From assembly GCA_964488865.1 (NCBI GenBank), contig CAZAWR010000043.1:7223-71222 (forward strand): a stretch of 64,000 nucleotides of DNA. Reading direction: 5' to 3'. The notes beneath the pieces are model-generated. The model was not told the origin of the DNA and made no database searches. It worked only from the letters and a program-made list of their open reading frames with translations. Below, one piece after another: positions 52,376-62,493 of the stretch. Position numbers and translations under genes: made by a program. The stretch is from MWCO01 sp964488865. Its GTDB lineage: Bacteria; Myxococcota_A; Polyangia; Polyangiales; Polyangiaceae. The stretch's first letter is position 1, and each line of letters starts with the position of its first letter.

Positions 52376-53001
52376 CGAAGCACCACGAAGTAGAGCAGCC
52401 CGCGGTCCTGGGTCTCGATGCCCGCCTCCCGGTCCGCGAGCCGGCTCGGATCGTTCGCCACCTTCAGGTCGAGCAGGTATTCCTCCTCGAGCGCGAGCAT
52501 GGCGTCGTCGAACGCGTCCCTGGGCATGCCCAGGGGCGAGAGGGACTCGCGCAGGCGCGGCAGGGGAACCAGGGTCCCGTACCCACTCTTCGTTCCGAGC
52601 TGGTGCCAGGCTTCTCGGACGCTGCGAGCGAATGCCTGCAAGTCTGCGGAAGGACGCGCCACGACGGGCGCGGGAGGCGGGACGCGCTCCGCCCCCAACA
52701 CCGTCGCGATCTCGTTCACCACCGTCCGCAGGGTCCCCAGGTCCTCGCGAAGCGCCGCGACCTCCCGAAGAACGTCGGCCAGGGTGGGGCCTTCGGCCGA
52801 GACGGTGGGGAGCAACGCGCGCTTCCCCGCCTCCGAGATCACAAACCTGGGCGACGCTCCCTTGCGAACGGCGGGAAGCTCCTCGGCCATCCCCTCGTCG
52901 ACCAGCCGGCGGATCGTGGGCAGATCCGCCTTGAGGGCTGCGCGGGTGAGGGCGCCCCGGCTCGAAAGCGCTCGAAGCACCCGCTCTTCTTGGGGAGACA
53001 T
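52372..53001 (-). CDS. Winged-helix DNA-binding protein, first gene of the ATPase operon
   Basis: A 209-residue cytoplasmic protein. Residues 1-60 are a MarR/ArsR-like winged helix (SPQEERVLRALSSRGALT, DLPTIRRLVDEGM), followed by a coiled coil (about 72-105, LADVLREVAALREDLGTLRT) for dimerisation. The C-terminal half (about 125-209) looks like a second winged-helix or helical domain. It could regulate its own operon or be a DNA-binding structural component of it. Its TGA overlaps the start of the ATPase, so all three genes are translated together. About 190 bp upstream separate it from the TPR lipoprotein. Confidence 0.8.
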   Translation of the reverse strand: MSPQEERVLRALSSRGALTRAALKADLPTIRRLVDEGMAEELPAVRKGASPRFVISEAGKRALLPTVSAEGPTLADVLREVAALREDLGTLRTVVNEIATVLGAERVPPPAPVVARPSADLQAFARSVREAWHQLGTKSGYGTLVPLPRLRESLSPLGMPRDAFDDAMLALEEEYLLDLKVANDPSRLADREAGIETQDRGLLYFVVLR

Positions 53002-53082
53002 GTCTCGGGCTTAGTACAGGTTCCCGCAAGTTGGTACCCGTTCGGGTCGAGCCCGAGGCCCGAGCCCGAGCCCGAGCAGGAG

Positions 53083-53116
53083 GAGAAACCACAGAGGACG
53101 CAGAGACCACAGAAGG
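53083..53116. repeat. Dispersed repeat, copy 2
   Basis: Matches 33722-33755 at 32 of 34 positions and is likewise preceded by a CCCGAG-rich stretch (53050-53078). It lies in the spacer upstream of the winged-helix gene, in the position expected for the operon promoter. Confidence 0.75.
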
Positions 53117-53188
53117 GTGGAGGGTTGGTGCGGAGGTTGGCAGCGCGAGTGATGCCCGAAGCAAGGGCGAATCCGCCGCGCGAGGTAC

Positions 53189-54388
53189 TCAAGGGAGTCC
53201 GCCGCACCCTTGGCGTGCCTTTGCCTCGAGTCGCGACACCGCCGCGGGTGGAACGTGGGCGTCCTGCCCGATCTGCTGCAGAGCCTGCGCTAGTGCACGA
53301 CAGGCCGCGGGACTGGCGTGCCCCGTCGCGACGTCTTCCCAAAGGCGCAGTGCCTCTTGCGAGCGCCCATCGTCCAGATAGGCTTCGCCGAGGCGTGCTA
53401 CGAGCGTCACGGTGCCTGCATCGTCTTGGCCCCGGTCGCCGCTCACCCGGTGGAGGAACGCCCACGCGGTTTCGGGGCGGCCCACGCGCGAATAGGCACG
53501 GACGACATCCTTGGCTGCTTCGGTGGCGAGCTTCGTGGCGCCGGGGAGGGCGGCGTGACGTTGGCCGAACTCGACGGTCTTCACGAAGGCCGCGAGGGCG
53601 GCCTCGAAGGCACCCAGGTTCAGATGGACCCATCCGAGCTTGTACTGCGCGTATCCCCATACCGTGTTGTCCGGCGGCGGGTGCTTCAACACCTCCTGAT
53701 AGGCTTGCTTGGCCAGCTCGAACTTGCTCGGGTCGCCACCGGATTCCTCGAAGAAGAGATCGGCGAAACCCAGGTACGCGCGTGGGATGAGCTTGGACTG
53801 CGGGAACTTCTGCACGAGCTCGAACCAGTCCTGGCGCGCCCGAGCCCGCGCGCCCAAAGCGAGGTGCTCGCTGCCGCGTTGATACAGCACCTCGTCGAGG
53901 CGAGGCCACGACGGGTGGTCGTCGTGGAGCGTGGTGAAGCGTTCCACCGCTTTGCTGTGCGCGGCTCGCTCTGCGGTGTCGTCACCCGTGGCCGCCGCAG
54001 CGGATGCAAGGTCGACGTAGTTGACGGCAAGTCGGTGGAGGATGTGCGCGCGATCCGGAGCGCTCGGACGGGTGGCGGCCAGCAGTCGCTCGAGCGCCGC
54101 CGTCTCCGCCTCGATGAGCGGCCTTGCTCGCGCGGGTTGAATGAGATGGGGCACGGTCATGGCCCCACTTGCCGGCTCTGCCACCAGGACATCCGAAGGG
54201 GCTGGGTCGACCGACAGGTCGCGCGGGCTCTCTGTCGCGGGGGATGCGGCAGGGGACGCCTCGGTGGGGGCGGACGACACGACAGCAGGTTTCAGGTCCT
54301 GGGCAGCGGGAGTTGGCGTGCAGGCCACCATGGACAGAACGGAGCCGCTTGCGGCCAAACCAACGAGTGATCGACGAAGTCCCGTCAT
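53189..54388 (-). CDS. TPR lipoprotein
   Basis: The ATG at 54388 begins a lipobox signal (MTGLRRSLVGLAASGSVLS, then MVAC), giving 399 residues. A polar linker to about residue 95 is followed by tetratricopeptide-like helix pairs (RPSAPDRAHILHRLAVNYVD, ARARQDWFELVQKFPQ, KLIPRAYLGFADLFFEE, YAQYKLGWVHLNLGAFEAAL and others). Such proteins sit in the periplasm or inner leaflet and bind partners. Partner unknown. The gene is divergent from the Gly-Thr-Ala lipoprotein at 54524. Confidence 0.85.
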   Translation of the reverse strand: MTGLRRSLVGLAASGSVLSMVACTPTPAAQDLKPAVVSSAPTEASPAASPATESPRDLSVDPAPSDVLVAEPASGAMTVPHLIQPARARPLIEAETAALERLLAATRPSAPDRAHILHRLAVNYVDLASAAAATGDDTAERAAHSKAVERFTTLHDDHPSWPRLDEVLYQRGSEHLALGARARARQDWFELVQKFPQSKLIPRAYLGFADLFFEESGGDPSKFELAKQAYQEVLKHPPPDNTVWGYAQYKLGWVHLNLGAFEAALAAFVKTVEFGQRHAALPGATKLATEAAKDVVRAYSRVGRPETAWAFLHRVSGDRGQDDAGTVTLVARLGEAYLDDGRSQEALRLWEDVATGHASPAACRALAQALQQIGQDAHVPPAAVSRLEAKARQGCGGLP

Positions 54389-54523
54389 GGGAGCAGCATA
54401 GCTCCGCAGCGGCCGTCGCGCTTCGTTCACTCCACGGTGGCCCCTCGGGTTCACACCCGCTCCCGTGTCGATGGTAGAATGGGCGGTGTTCAGCGTGGCA
54501 TGGTCGTTGCTGAAAGGCGCGGG

Positions 54524-55492
54524 ATGGAACGAGCAAGACAGATCGGGTGCGTGGGGCTGGCATTATGCGGATGGTGGTTGCTTGGGTGCAGCGGTGAAGG
54601 CTTCGCTGGGGACTCGGGCTCAGGCGGTGGGTCAGGCACCGCTGGCGCGGGAGGCGGAGGCTCTGCCGGCGTGGGCGGCGTGGCGGGCACTGCGGGCACT
54701 GCGGGCACTGCGGGCACTGCGGGTACAGCGGGTACGGCGGGTACAGCGGGTACAGCGGGTACCGGCGGAGCGGGTGGGGAGGCCGCTGACGTCCGCGTGA
54801 TCATGGTCGCGACCACGTCGCCTTTCCCGCACGACGATCAACTCTCCGGTCAGACCACCCACGCGGTCACGGCGGGAGTTCGACGGTTCGAGTTGATCGA
54901 CGACGCCGGGGGAAGCTGGCTGCTGATGGACGAGAGTCCCGGCAACAAGGCCGTGAGCTACGATGATGCAGCACGAACGGAGCTTGCGCGATTCCCGGCC
55001 GAGCAGGTTCGTCCAGGCCGGTACGTGAAGGGACGCCTGGTTCAGGACTGGTCCCGGTTCGACGTCACCGCCACGCTGCATGAGCTGACCGGATCGACCC
55101 CCGGAACACTGCATGTGTTTCAGGCCACGTCGGACGGTGCCTCGTACGATGGAAAGACCTACGACGCGGGCACCTACGAGCACGAATTCGTCGCTTCCGG
55201 AGAGGCGACTGCGTACCAGGGCACCCTGGAGATGCCGGCAAGCGCCTCGACAGCGGAAGCAGAGGCCTTCGTCGAGGACGGGGATTGGGTCGTCTACTTT
55301 CCCGTCGACTTGCACGTCGAGGAGCCATCGGGCGGGGCGATCGAGGTGGAAGTCAACATGCACGACGCCTTCCGATGGACGGACGTACCGAGCCTGGTCA
55401 ACGAAACCGGTGTGTACGACATTGCGCCTCCGCTCTACGAGCCTGTTCAGCAGTTCGGGGGGAACCGATTCACGGTGCGCTGGGTGCCGTAG
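54524..55492 (+). CDS. Lipoprotein with Gly-Thr-Ala repeat linker
   Basis: The ATG at 54524 starts a lipobox signal (CVGLALCGWWLLGC), giving 322 residues; an AAAGG lies about 10 bases upstream. A Gly-rich linker including eight Gly-Thr-Ala repeats (about residues 35-85) leads to a soluble beta-rich domain (about 90-322) with DVRVIMVATTSPFPHD, GVRRFELIDDAGG and FQATSDGASYDGKTYDAG. No family is recognised. The gene is divergent from the TPR lipoprotein. Confidence 0.75.
   Translation: MERARQIGCVGLALCGWWLLGCSGEGFAGDSGSGGGSGTAGAGGGGSAGVGGVAGTAGTAGTAGTAGTAGTAGTAGTAGTGGAGGEAADVRVIMVATTSPFPHDDQLSGQTTHAVTAGVRRFELIDDAGGSWLLMDESPGNKAVSYDDAARTELARFPAEQVRPGRYVKGRLVQDWSRFDVTATLHELTGSTPGTLHVFQATSDGASYDGKTYDAGTYEHEFVASGEATAYQGTLEMPASASTAEAEAFVEDGDWVVYFPVDLHVEEPSGGAIEVEVNMHDAFRWTDVPSLVNETGVYDIAPPLYEPVQQFGGNRFTVRWVP
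54686..54757 (+). repeat. Coding 9-bp repeat (Gly-Thr-Ala)x8
   Basis: Eight in-frame 9-bp units; the first four are identical (GGCACTGCG) and the last four differ only at wobble positions. The near-identity of the first half suggests recent slippage expansion of the linker. Confidence 0.9.
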
Positions 55493-55503
55493 GGGACTGC
55501 CTC

Positions 55504-55863
55504 TCAAGACGAGCCCGGCTCCCGCCATCGCTCCTCCCGCCGCTTCATCAACGCCTCCTCTACCTCCTGCCGTCGCGGGTCGCTCGCCTTGCGATGGTCG
55601 TGACGAAGCCCCTTCTCCGCGTTGCACCGCGCACACGCGAGCGCCAGGTTCCTCGGGTCGTTGGTCCCCCCGTGGTGGCGAGGCATGATGTGCTCCACCG
55701 TCACGTCAGGCGACGCCGCGCCGTCGAGCGGAACGACCAGCTTGGCTCTGCAGTGGATGCAGCGGCCCACCCACGCAGGACTGCCTCGCACGTCCTGCCG
55801 GACGAACGTCGCGTCCGTGGCCACCACCGAGAGGATCAAGTGCGCTCTTTGTCCCGCCGACAT
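55504..55863 (-). CDS. HNH endonuclease
   Basis: A 119-residue protein with one HNH (beta-beta-alpha-metal) nuclease domain. The metal/DNA site is visible in TVEHIMPRHHGGTNDPRN and a C-x2-C pair in ACARCN, with a second C-x2-C earlier (CIHCRA) that should hold a structural zinc. Such small HNH proteins occur in restriction systems, homing elements and phage functions; nothing nearby indicates which. It is 9 bases downstream of the FG-GAP protein gene, and its Shine-Dalgarno sits on that gene's stop. Confidence 0.85.
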   Translation of the reverse strand: MSAGQRAHLILSVVATDATFVRQDVRGSPAWVGRCIHCRAKLVVPLDGAASPDVTVEHIMPRHHGGTNDPRNLALACARCNAEKGLRHDHRKASDPRRQEVEEALMKRREERWREPGSS

Positions 55864-55868
55864 GAGAT

Positions 55869-55874
55869 CTCCTC
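55869..55874 (-). promoter_or_regulatory. Ribosome binding site of the HNH gene
   Basis: GAGGAG on the minus strand, five bases before the ATG at 55863 and overlapping the stop codon of the FG-GAP gene, implying coupled translation. Confidence 0.65.
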
Positions 55875-58155
55875 AGGGAGGTGACCACCCCAGGTGGGTC
55901 GTCCCGTCCTCGAACACCCAGACCCGCTGACCTGCCGCGAACGGCCCTTCATAGGTCACCGTCTCCCCCCCGGGGAACACCACCTCGATCCGCTCCGCTT
56001 CCGTGGCGCTGCCCAACCCGAAGTGCAGGTACTGCGAATCCTGCCCTCCCTTGCCCGTCCCCCCCTGCACGTGCCGAATCCGACTCACCCCGCCCGCCTG
56101 CACCCGCACCGTCGCCCCAATCGCGTTCCCGTTCGACGCCACGTTGCCAATCGCGCGCACCTGCAACCACGCTCCCTTGTCCTGGAGTGTGTTCACGAAC
56201 GGCACGTGCGCGAACACATCGGGGTCTCCGTCGTTGTCGACGTCCGAGACCGCCACGCCCCAGCCATTCTCCGTGGTGATGCCCGCGTGGTACGCGTCCA
56301 GACGGAACGTGCCATCCCCGTTGCCCCAGTAGAAGTCCGTGGGTCGGCCGTCGTACACACTCGTGATGACGAGATCCAAGTGGCCGTCGTGATCGAAGTC
56401 CGCGAGGGCGGGGACCGAGTGCGTCTCCTGGTACCGCAACCCTGCCGCGCTCTTGGCCTTCGGCCAGTCCCCCGACACGTCCTCGAACTCGTGCGAGGCG
56501 TTCTGCAGTAGCACCTCGGTCTTGTCCGAGAAGTGATAGAAACGCGGGTGCGCAAGGTTCGCGGAGACGAGATCGAAGGCCCCGTCGCCGTCGAGGTCGC
56601 CCCACGCAGCCCCAATGGTGTGACCGAAGTACGAGCTGGTCGGTGTGCCCGCCACGCCCGCGGCGAAAGCGCTCTCCTCCACCGTGCCGTCGCCCTTGTT
56701 GCGGAAGAGCTGGTTGGCCCTCAACCGATAAGCGTTCACGAACAAGTCCACATCGCCGTCGGCGTCGTAGTCGACGGGTGCCACGCCGCGCGACGGCCGC
56801 TTCTGCGACAGAAACCCATGCTCTCCGGTCCAAGACTCGAACGTTCCGTCGCCGAGGTTATGGAACACCGTGTCAATGTAATAGGTCTCCTTGCTCCAGC
56901 AGATGAAGTTCGCGAGGTACAGGTCGAGGTAGCCGTCCGCATCGATGTCCACCCATGCCGCAGCCGCCGTGGGGGACCGCACGTTCTCGGCCGCTCCCCC
57001 GCAGTCCTCGTACGTCTGCTCGTCCACGATGCCCGCCGCCTCCGTCACGTTCTCGAAGGTCCCGTCGCAGTTCGAGCGGAAGAGCGAGTCCGCCTCCGTC
57101 GTCGATTCCGCGTAGACGAACAGGTCGAGGCATCCGTCGTTGTCGAAGTCGCCGAACACACCGCCCGTGCCGGAGACGCCTGACAGGCCGGCGGATTCCG
57201 TCACGTCGACGAACCCCCCGGTCCCGTCGTTGCGATACAGCGTAGGCCCCTCGACGAGCAGGTCGTCCCAGCCGTCGTTGTCGAAGTCGCCGAAGGAGGC
57301 GTGTCCGCTCGGGGCGAAGGTGACGGGTTGGAAGACGCGGTCCGCGGGCTCGATCTGTTCGGTGTACTCGACGTGCAGGCGTACGAGGTAGTCGTACTGG
57401 AAGGGGAACGACACGCCGTTGTAGAAGGCAGTGGCCTCGGCGTGGGGGAGGTTCATGGCACCGTGGCATTCGGTGAACTTCTCGCACGTTCCGCCCTCGG
57501 TTCCGTCGAAGAGGAACACAGGGTCCTGTGCGGTTTCGGCGCGGTGGGCGACGTAGACGAGACCGGGGTGGAGGACGTCCACGGGGGCGTCGAAGACGTA
57601 GTGGACCCAGCCCCCTTCCGAGATGTCCGCGCGGCAGCGGGAGCCGGACCAGAGCGGGTCCCACTGCCAGAAGTCGAAACCGTTGTAGCCGAAGTCGGGG
57701 TACAGGCCGGCGAAGACCTCGTGGTCGGGGGGGGCGTCCTCGGGAAGCCCGGCCCACTGGACCGAGAAGCCGTGAATGCGCGCAGGGTGGGGCAGGTCGA
57801 ACCGGACGGCTTCCCAGAGCACCTCGTCGTTGATGACGTACGTGTTGCCGTTGACTTCGATGGACCATTCCTGGTCACGCAGGCTGCCCACGGGCTGACC
57901 GTCGTCCCAGGCGATTTCGATTAGACCGTCCGGCAGGGGACGATTGCCGGAGCCACAGACGGGCGGGCCGGCCTCAGCTTCGGCCTCAGCTTCGGGGCTG
58001 TCGTCCGTGGCCTGGTCAATCGGGCTGTCCTGCACGACGTCGGGCCGCGCGGAATCGGCGCCGGCGTCGGTCTGGGGGAGGGGGTCGTCGTTGGATTCGT
58101 GTCCGCCGCAGGCGGTCAGCAGGATGGCGAAGGAGGCAGCACGGGCGAAGCGCAT
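55873..58155 (-). CDS. FG-GAP/VCBS repeat lipoprotein of the CRTAC1/UnbV type
   Basis: The ATG at 58155 starts a lipobox signal (FARAASFAILLTAC), giving 760 residues. An N-terminal beta-rich region (about 45-265) precedes a series of FG-GAP repeats, each with a calcium-binding D-x-D-x-D-G-x-x-D turn, in a beta-propeller (for example DFDNDGWDDLLVEG, DYDADGDVDLFVN, DFDHDGHLDLVITS, DVDNDGDPDVFAH). The last ~85 residues are an ASPIC/UnbV domain (ATVRVQAGG, RIEVVFPGGETVTYEG). These proteins are exported and probably bind extracellular matrix or surfaces. HNH gene follows after nine bases. Confidence 0.9.
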   Translation of the reverse strand: MRFARAASFAILLTACGGHESNDDPLPQTDAGADSARPDVVQDSPIDQATDDSPEAEAEAEAGPPVCGSGNRPLPDGLIEIAWDDGQPVGSLRDQEWSIEVNGNTYVINDEVLWEAVRFDLPHPARIHGFSVQWAGLPEDAPPDHEVFAGLYPDFGYNGFDFWQWDPLWSGSRCRADISEGGWVHYVFDAPVDVLHPGLVYVAHRAETAQDPVFLFDGTEGGTCEKFTECHGAMNLPHAEATAFYNGVSFPFQYDYLVRLHVEYTEQIEPADRVFQPVTFAPSGHASFGDFDNDGWDDLLVEGPTLYRNDGTGGFVDVTESAGLSGVSGTGGVFGDFDNDGCLDLFVYAESTTEADSLFRSNCDGTFENVTEAAGIVDEQTYEDCGGAAENVRSPTAAAAWVDIDADGYLDLYLANFICWSKETYYIDTVFHNLGDGTFESWTGEHGFLSQKRPSRGVAPVDYDADGDVDLFVNAYRLRANQLFRNKGDGTVEESAFAAGVAGTPTSSYFGHTIGAAWGDLDGDGAFDLVSANLAHPRFYHFSDKTEVLLQNASHEFEDVSGDWPKAKSAAGLRYQETHSVPALADFDHDGHLDLVITSVYDGRPTDFYWGNGDGTFRLDAYHAGITTENGWGVAVSDVDNDGDPDVFAHVPFVNTLQDKGAWLQVRAIGNVASNGNAIGATVRVQAGGVSRIRHVQGGTGKGGQDSQYLHFGLGSATEAERIEVVFPGGETVTYEGPFAAGQRVWVFEDGTTHLGWSPP

Positions 58156-58201
58156 GGGTGCAGTGTACACGCGCGAGTGCCGCAGAGGAGGGGAGGAATC
58201 G

Positions 58202-58951
58202 TCAGGTCTCGCTGGAGAACAAAGCGCGCCAGAAGCTGCGGTTGGTCCGGGCGATGTGGGTGATGGAGATCTTCTTGGGGCAGGCCATCTCGCACTCGGC
58301 GTGGTTGGAGCAGTTGCCGAACCCGAGCTCGTCCATCTTGGCGATCATCGCGCGGGTGCGCCGCACGGTCTCGACCTTGCCCTGGGGGAGCACGTCGAGG
58401 TGGGAGACCTTGGCGCTCACGAAGAGCATGGCGGAGCCGTTGGGGCAGGCGGCCACGCAGGCGCCGCAGCCGATACACTGCGACGCGTCCATGGCCGTGT
58501 CCTGGGCCGCGGGGCTGATCGGGATCGCGTTGGCGTCGGGCGCGCCGCCGACGTTGACGGAGACGTAGCCTCCGGCATGAAGGATCTTTTCGAAGGGCGT
58601 GCGGTCGACCATCAGGTCCTTGAGGACGGGGAAGACACGAGAGCGCCAGGGCTCCACGACGACGGTGTCGCCGTCCTTGAAGTGGCGCATGTGGACCTGG
58701 CACAGCGTGGTGCCTTCGAATCCGCCATGGGCCTTGCCATTGACCATGGTGCCGCAGCTGCCGCAGATGCCTTCGCGGCAGTCGTGCTCGAAGGTGATGG
58801 GCTCCTTGCCCTGCAGGATGAGCTCCTCGTTGACGACATCGAGCATCTCGAGGAAGGACATGTCCGGGGAAACGTCGCGAGCTTGGTATTCCTCGAACTT
58901 GCCCGATGCGGTGGGGCCAGCTTGACGCCAGACTCTTAGCGTGAGGTTCAT
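58202..58951 (-). CDS. sdhB: Succinate dehydrogenase/fumarate reductase iron-sulfur subunit
   Basis: A 249-residue electron-transfer subunit linking FAD in SdhA to the quinone site. The 2Fe-2S ligands are C58, C63, C66 and C84 (CREGICGSC...C); the C-terminal clusters are C159-x2-C162-x2-C165-x3-C169 (CIGCGACVAAC) and C214/C220/C224 (NCSNHAECEMAC). It starts directly at the stop of sdhA (TAG-ATG) with a GAGGAG site inside the sdhA 3' end. Cytoplasmic face of the inner membrane. All ligands are present. Confidence 0.96.
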   Translation of the reverse strand: MNLTLRVWRQAGPTASGKFEEYQARDVSPDMSFLEMLDVVNEELILQGKEPITFEHDCREGICGSCGTMVNGKAHGGFEGTTLCQVHMRHFKDGDTVVVEPWRSRVFPVLKDLMVDRTPFEKILHAGGYVSVNVGGAPDANAIPISPAAQDTAMDASQCIGCGACVAACPNGSAMLFVSAKVSHLDVLPQGKVETVRRTRAMIAKMDELGFGNCSNHAECEMACPKKISITHIARTNRSFWRALFSSET

Positions 58952-60868
<1,917 letters not shown>

Positions 60869-60887
60869 GTCGAATCGCTCCTGTGGC

Positions 60888-61547
60888 CTACTTCAGCAGG
60901 TCGGGAATGTAGTAGACGAAGAAGGCGAGCAGCGAGTAGCCCGCGCCGAAGACGAAAGCCAGCAGCACCGCCGAGTCCCGGAGATGGCCCTTCTTGTCCG
61001 GGGCGGTCCCCAGGGTCTGAAACGCGCTCCAGAACCCGTGACTCACATGCAGCGCGAGAAGCAGCATGGTGACCACGTAGTACCCCGCCCAGATCGGGTC
61101 TGCCAGACGCTCCGCCACCATCTGCGATAACGCCGGCCCCTCCTCCCCGAGCTTGTGCGGCAACGTGAAGTGCGCCAGGTGAATCCCGATAAACACAAGG
61201 ATCCACGGTCCCGTCAGCCACATCGTCCAGCTGCCCAGGGTCCGGCCACCCTCTGCCCTCTTCACCGCATAACGCTGCCCCCTCGCCTGGATGTTGCGCA
61301 CCACCAGCGCCAGGCCCAGCAACACGTGGACCAGCACCATCGACACCATCCCCGCTTCCGCTACCCAAATCAGCGGCCCCAGGGACTCGAGCTTCTCCGC
61401 ATACCCGTCGAACGCCGCCGCGCCCGATAACATCGTGAAGTTGCCCGCCAAGTGCACGACCAGGAAGCCCACGAACCCCAGGCCCGTCAGGGCCATCAGC
61501 TCCTTCTTCCCGATCGACGACAGAACCATGTCAAGCCGTCGGATCAT
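60888..61547 (-). CDS. sdhC: Succinate dehydrogenase cytochrome b subunit
   Basis: A 219-residue membrane anchor with five helices and likely heme-ligand His residues (VVHLAGNF, LVHVLLGL, IGIHLAHF, LALHVSHG). It anchors SdhAB and passes electrons to quinone, as a single cytochrome b rather than separate SdhC and SdhD. The ATG at 61547 has a GGAGG site; an ATG at 61529 is possible. Gene order C-A-B on one transcript is as in Bacillus and Bacteroidetes. Confidence 0.93.
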   Translation of the reverse strand: MIRRLDMVLSSIGKKELMALTGLGFVGFLVVHLAGNFTMLSGAAAFDGYAEKLESLGPLIWVAEAGMVSMVLVHVLLGLALVVRNIQARGQRYAVKRAEGGRTLGSWTMWLTGPWILVFIGIHLAHFTLPHKLGEEGPALSQMVAERLADPIWAGYYVVTMLLLALHVSHGFWSAFQTLGTAPDKKGHLRDSAVLLAFVFGAGYSLLAFFVYYIPDLLK

Positions 61548-61552
61548 TCCGT

Positions 61553-61557
61553 CCTCC
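61553..61557 (-). promoter_or_regulatory. Ribosome binding site of sdhC
   Basis: GGAGG on the minus strand, five bases before the ATG at 61547. The frame runs back to 61643, but this site marks the start. Confidence 0.7.
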
Positions 61558-61737
61558 CCGAGGCGAACCGCCCCGTGATGATGAGGTGTGCGGAACCTAC
61601 CAGAACGCCCCGCGCTTGCAAGCGTGGTCCCGCGTTGCCTCACGGGAGCTCGAGGTGTCTTGCGCGGTTGTCCCGCTCAGTATCTAGGTCTTTTGCCGCG
61701 CTAGGCGGCGAGGTTGCGGGCCGACAGCAAGTCGTTC

Positions 61738-62364
61738 TCAGCGAGGTGGACGGCACATCTTGTCCTGACAGATGTCTTCGCCAGGACAGTCCGTGTCCCT
61801 GTCACACTTGACCTGGGAGGTGCCAGCGTCCGCAGGCGGCGCCCCGGTCGGGGACGGGGGAGAGACGCACTGCCCGTTCTCGCAAATGCGATCTCCCTTG
61901 CAATCCATGTCGTTGGTGCAGCCCGGCGCGGCGGGGGGCGCTGCCACGGGCGCAGGGGGCGGCGCCGGCACCAACGGGGCTTGGTCCGCCGTCCACATCA
62001 AACAACCCGCCTGCAGTGACATCGGCGGCTGCTTCTTCGAACCCGGAATCTCCGGCTGGGATACGTCCCGAACGTGGATGGCATCGCACCCCAGGGTCGC
62101 CGCCTTCTTCTGCATGTCCCCCGTGAGCTTGGCCCGCACGTCGGTCTTCGTCGAACGCGCCTTCTCCGCGGAGAGCATCCCAACTTCGATGTGCGGCCTC
62201 GGTGGCGCCTGGTTCTGGAAGACCTCGACGCTCGACACCGCCCGCTTCTCCATCGGGCGAGGCGACGGCTGGGTGGGCGACCATTGCACGCTGCTGGATG
62301 CACATGCGGCGAGCCAGAGGGCTCCGACTGCTACCACGGCAAGGGGAAGACGCTTGCGAATCAT
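61738..62364 (-). CDS. Lipoprotein with Cys-rich C-terminal repeats
   Basis: The ATG at 62364 starts a lipobox signal (VVAVGALWLAAC), giving 208 residues. A central region (VEVFQNQAPPRPHIEVGMLS, KAATLGCDAIHVRDV) resembles the small heavy-metal-binding or DUF4156-like domains of outer-membrane lipoproteins. After a Pro/Ala linker come two Cys motifs of similar design, CTNDMDCKGDRICENGQC and CDRDTDCPGEDICQDKMC, each a compact disulphide knot like those in the lipoproteins at 23606 and 26406. Located upstream of the sdh operon, with a 190-bp gap. Confidence 0.75.
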   Translation of the reverse strand: MIRKRLPLAVVAVGALWLAACASSSVQWSPTQPSPRPMEKRAVSSVEVFQNQAPPRPHIEVGMLSAEKARSTKTDVRAKLTGDMQKKAATLGCDAIHVRDVSQPEIPGSKKQPPMSLQAGCLMWTADQAPLVPAPPPAPVAAPPAAPGCTNDMDCKGDRICENGQCVSPPSPTGAPPADAGTSQVKCDRDTDCPGEDICQDKMCRPPR

Positions 62365-62493
62365 AAGGTTCCCTTTCGGTTGGTCCAACGCGCGGCTGTT
62401 ACCACGCGGGGACCCGATGGGTCAATTCACTGGTTTGTAAGAGCAAGGAGCCCAGGTCTCGCCCGCCGGAACTGCCTTTCACGAAAAGCCCTC

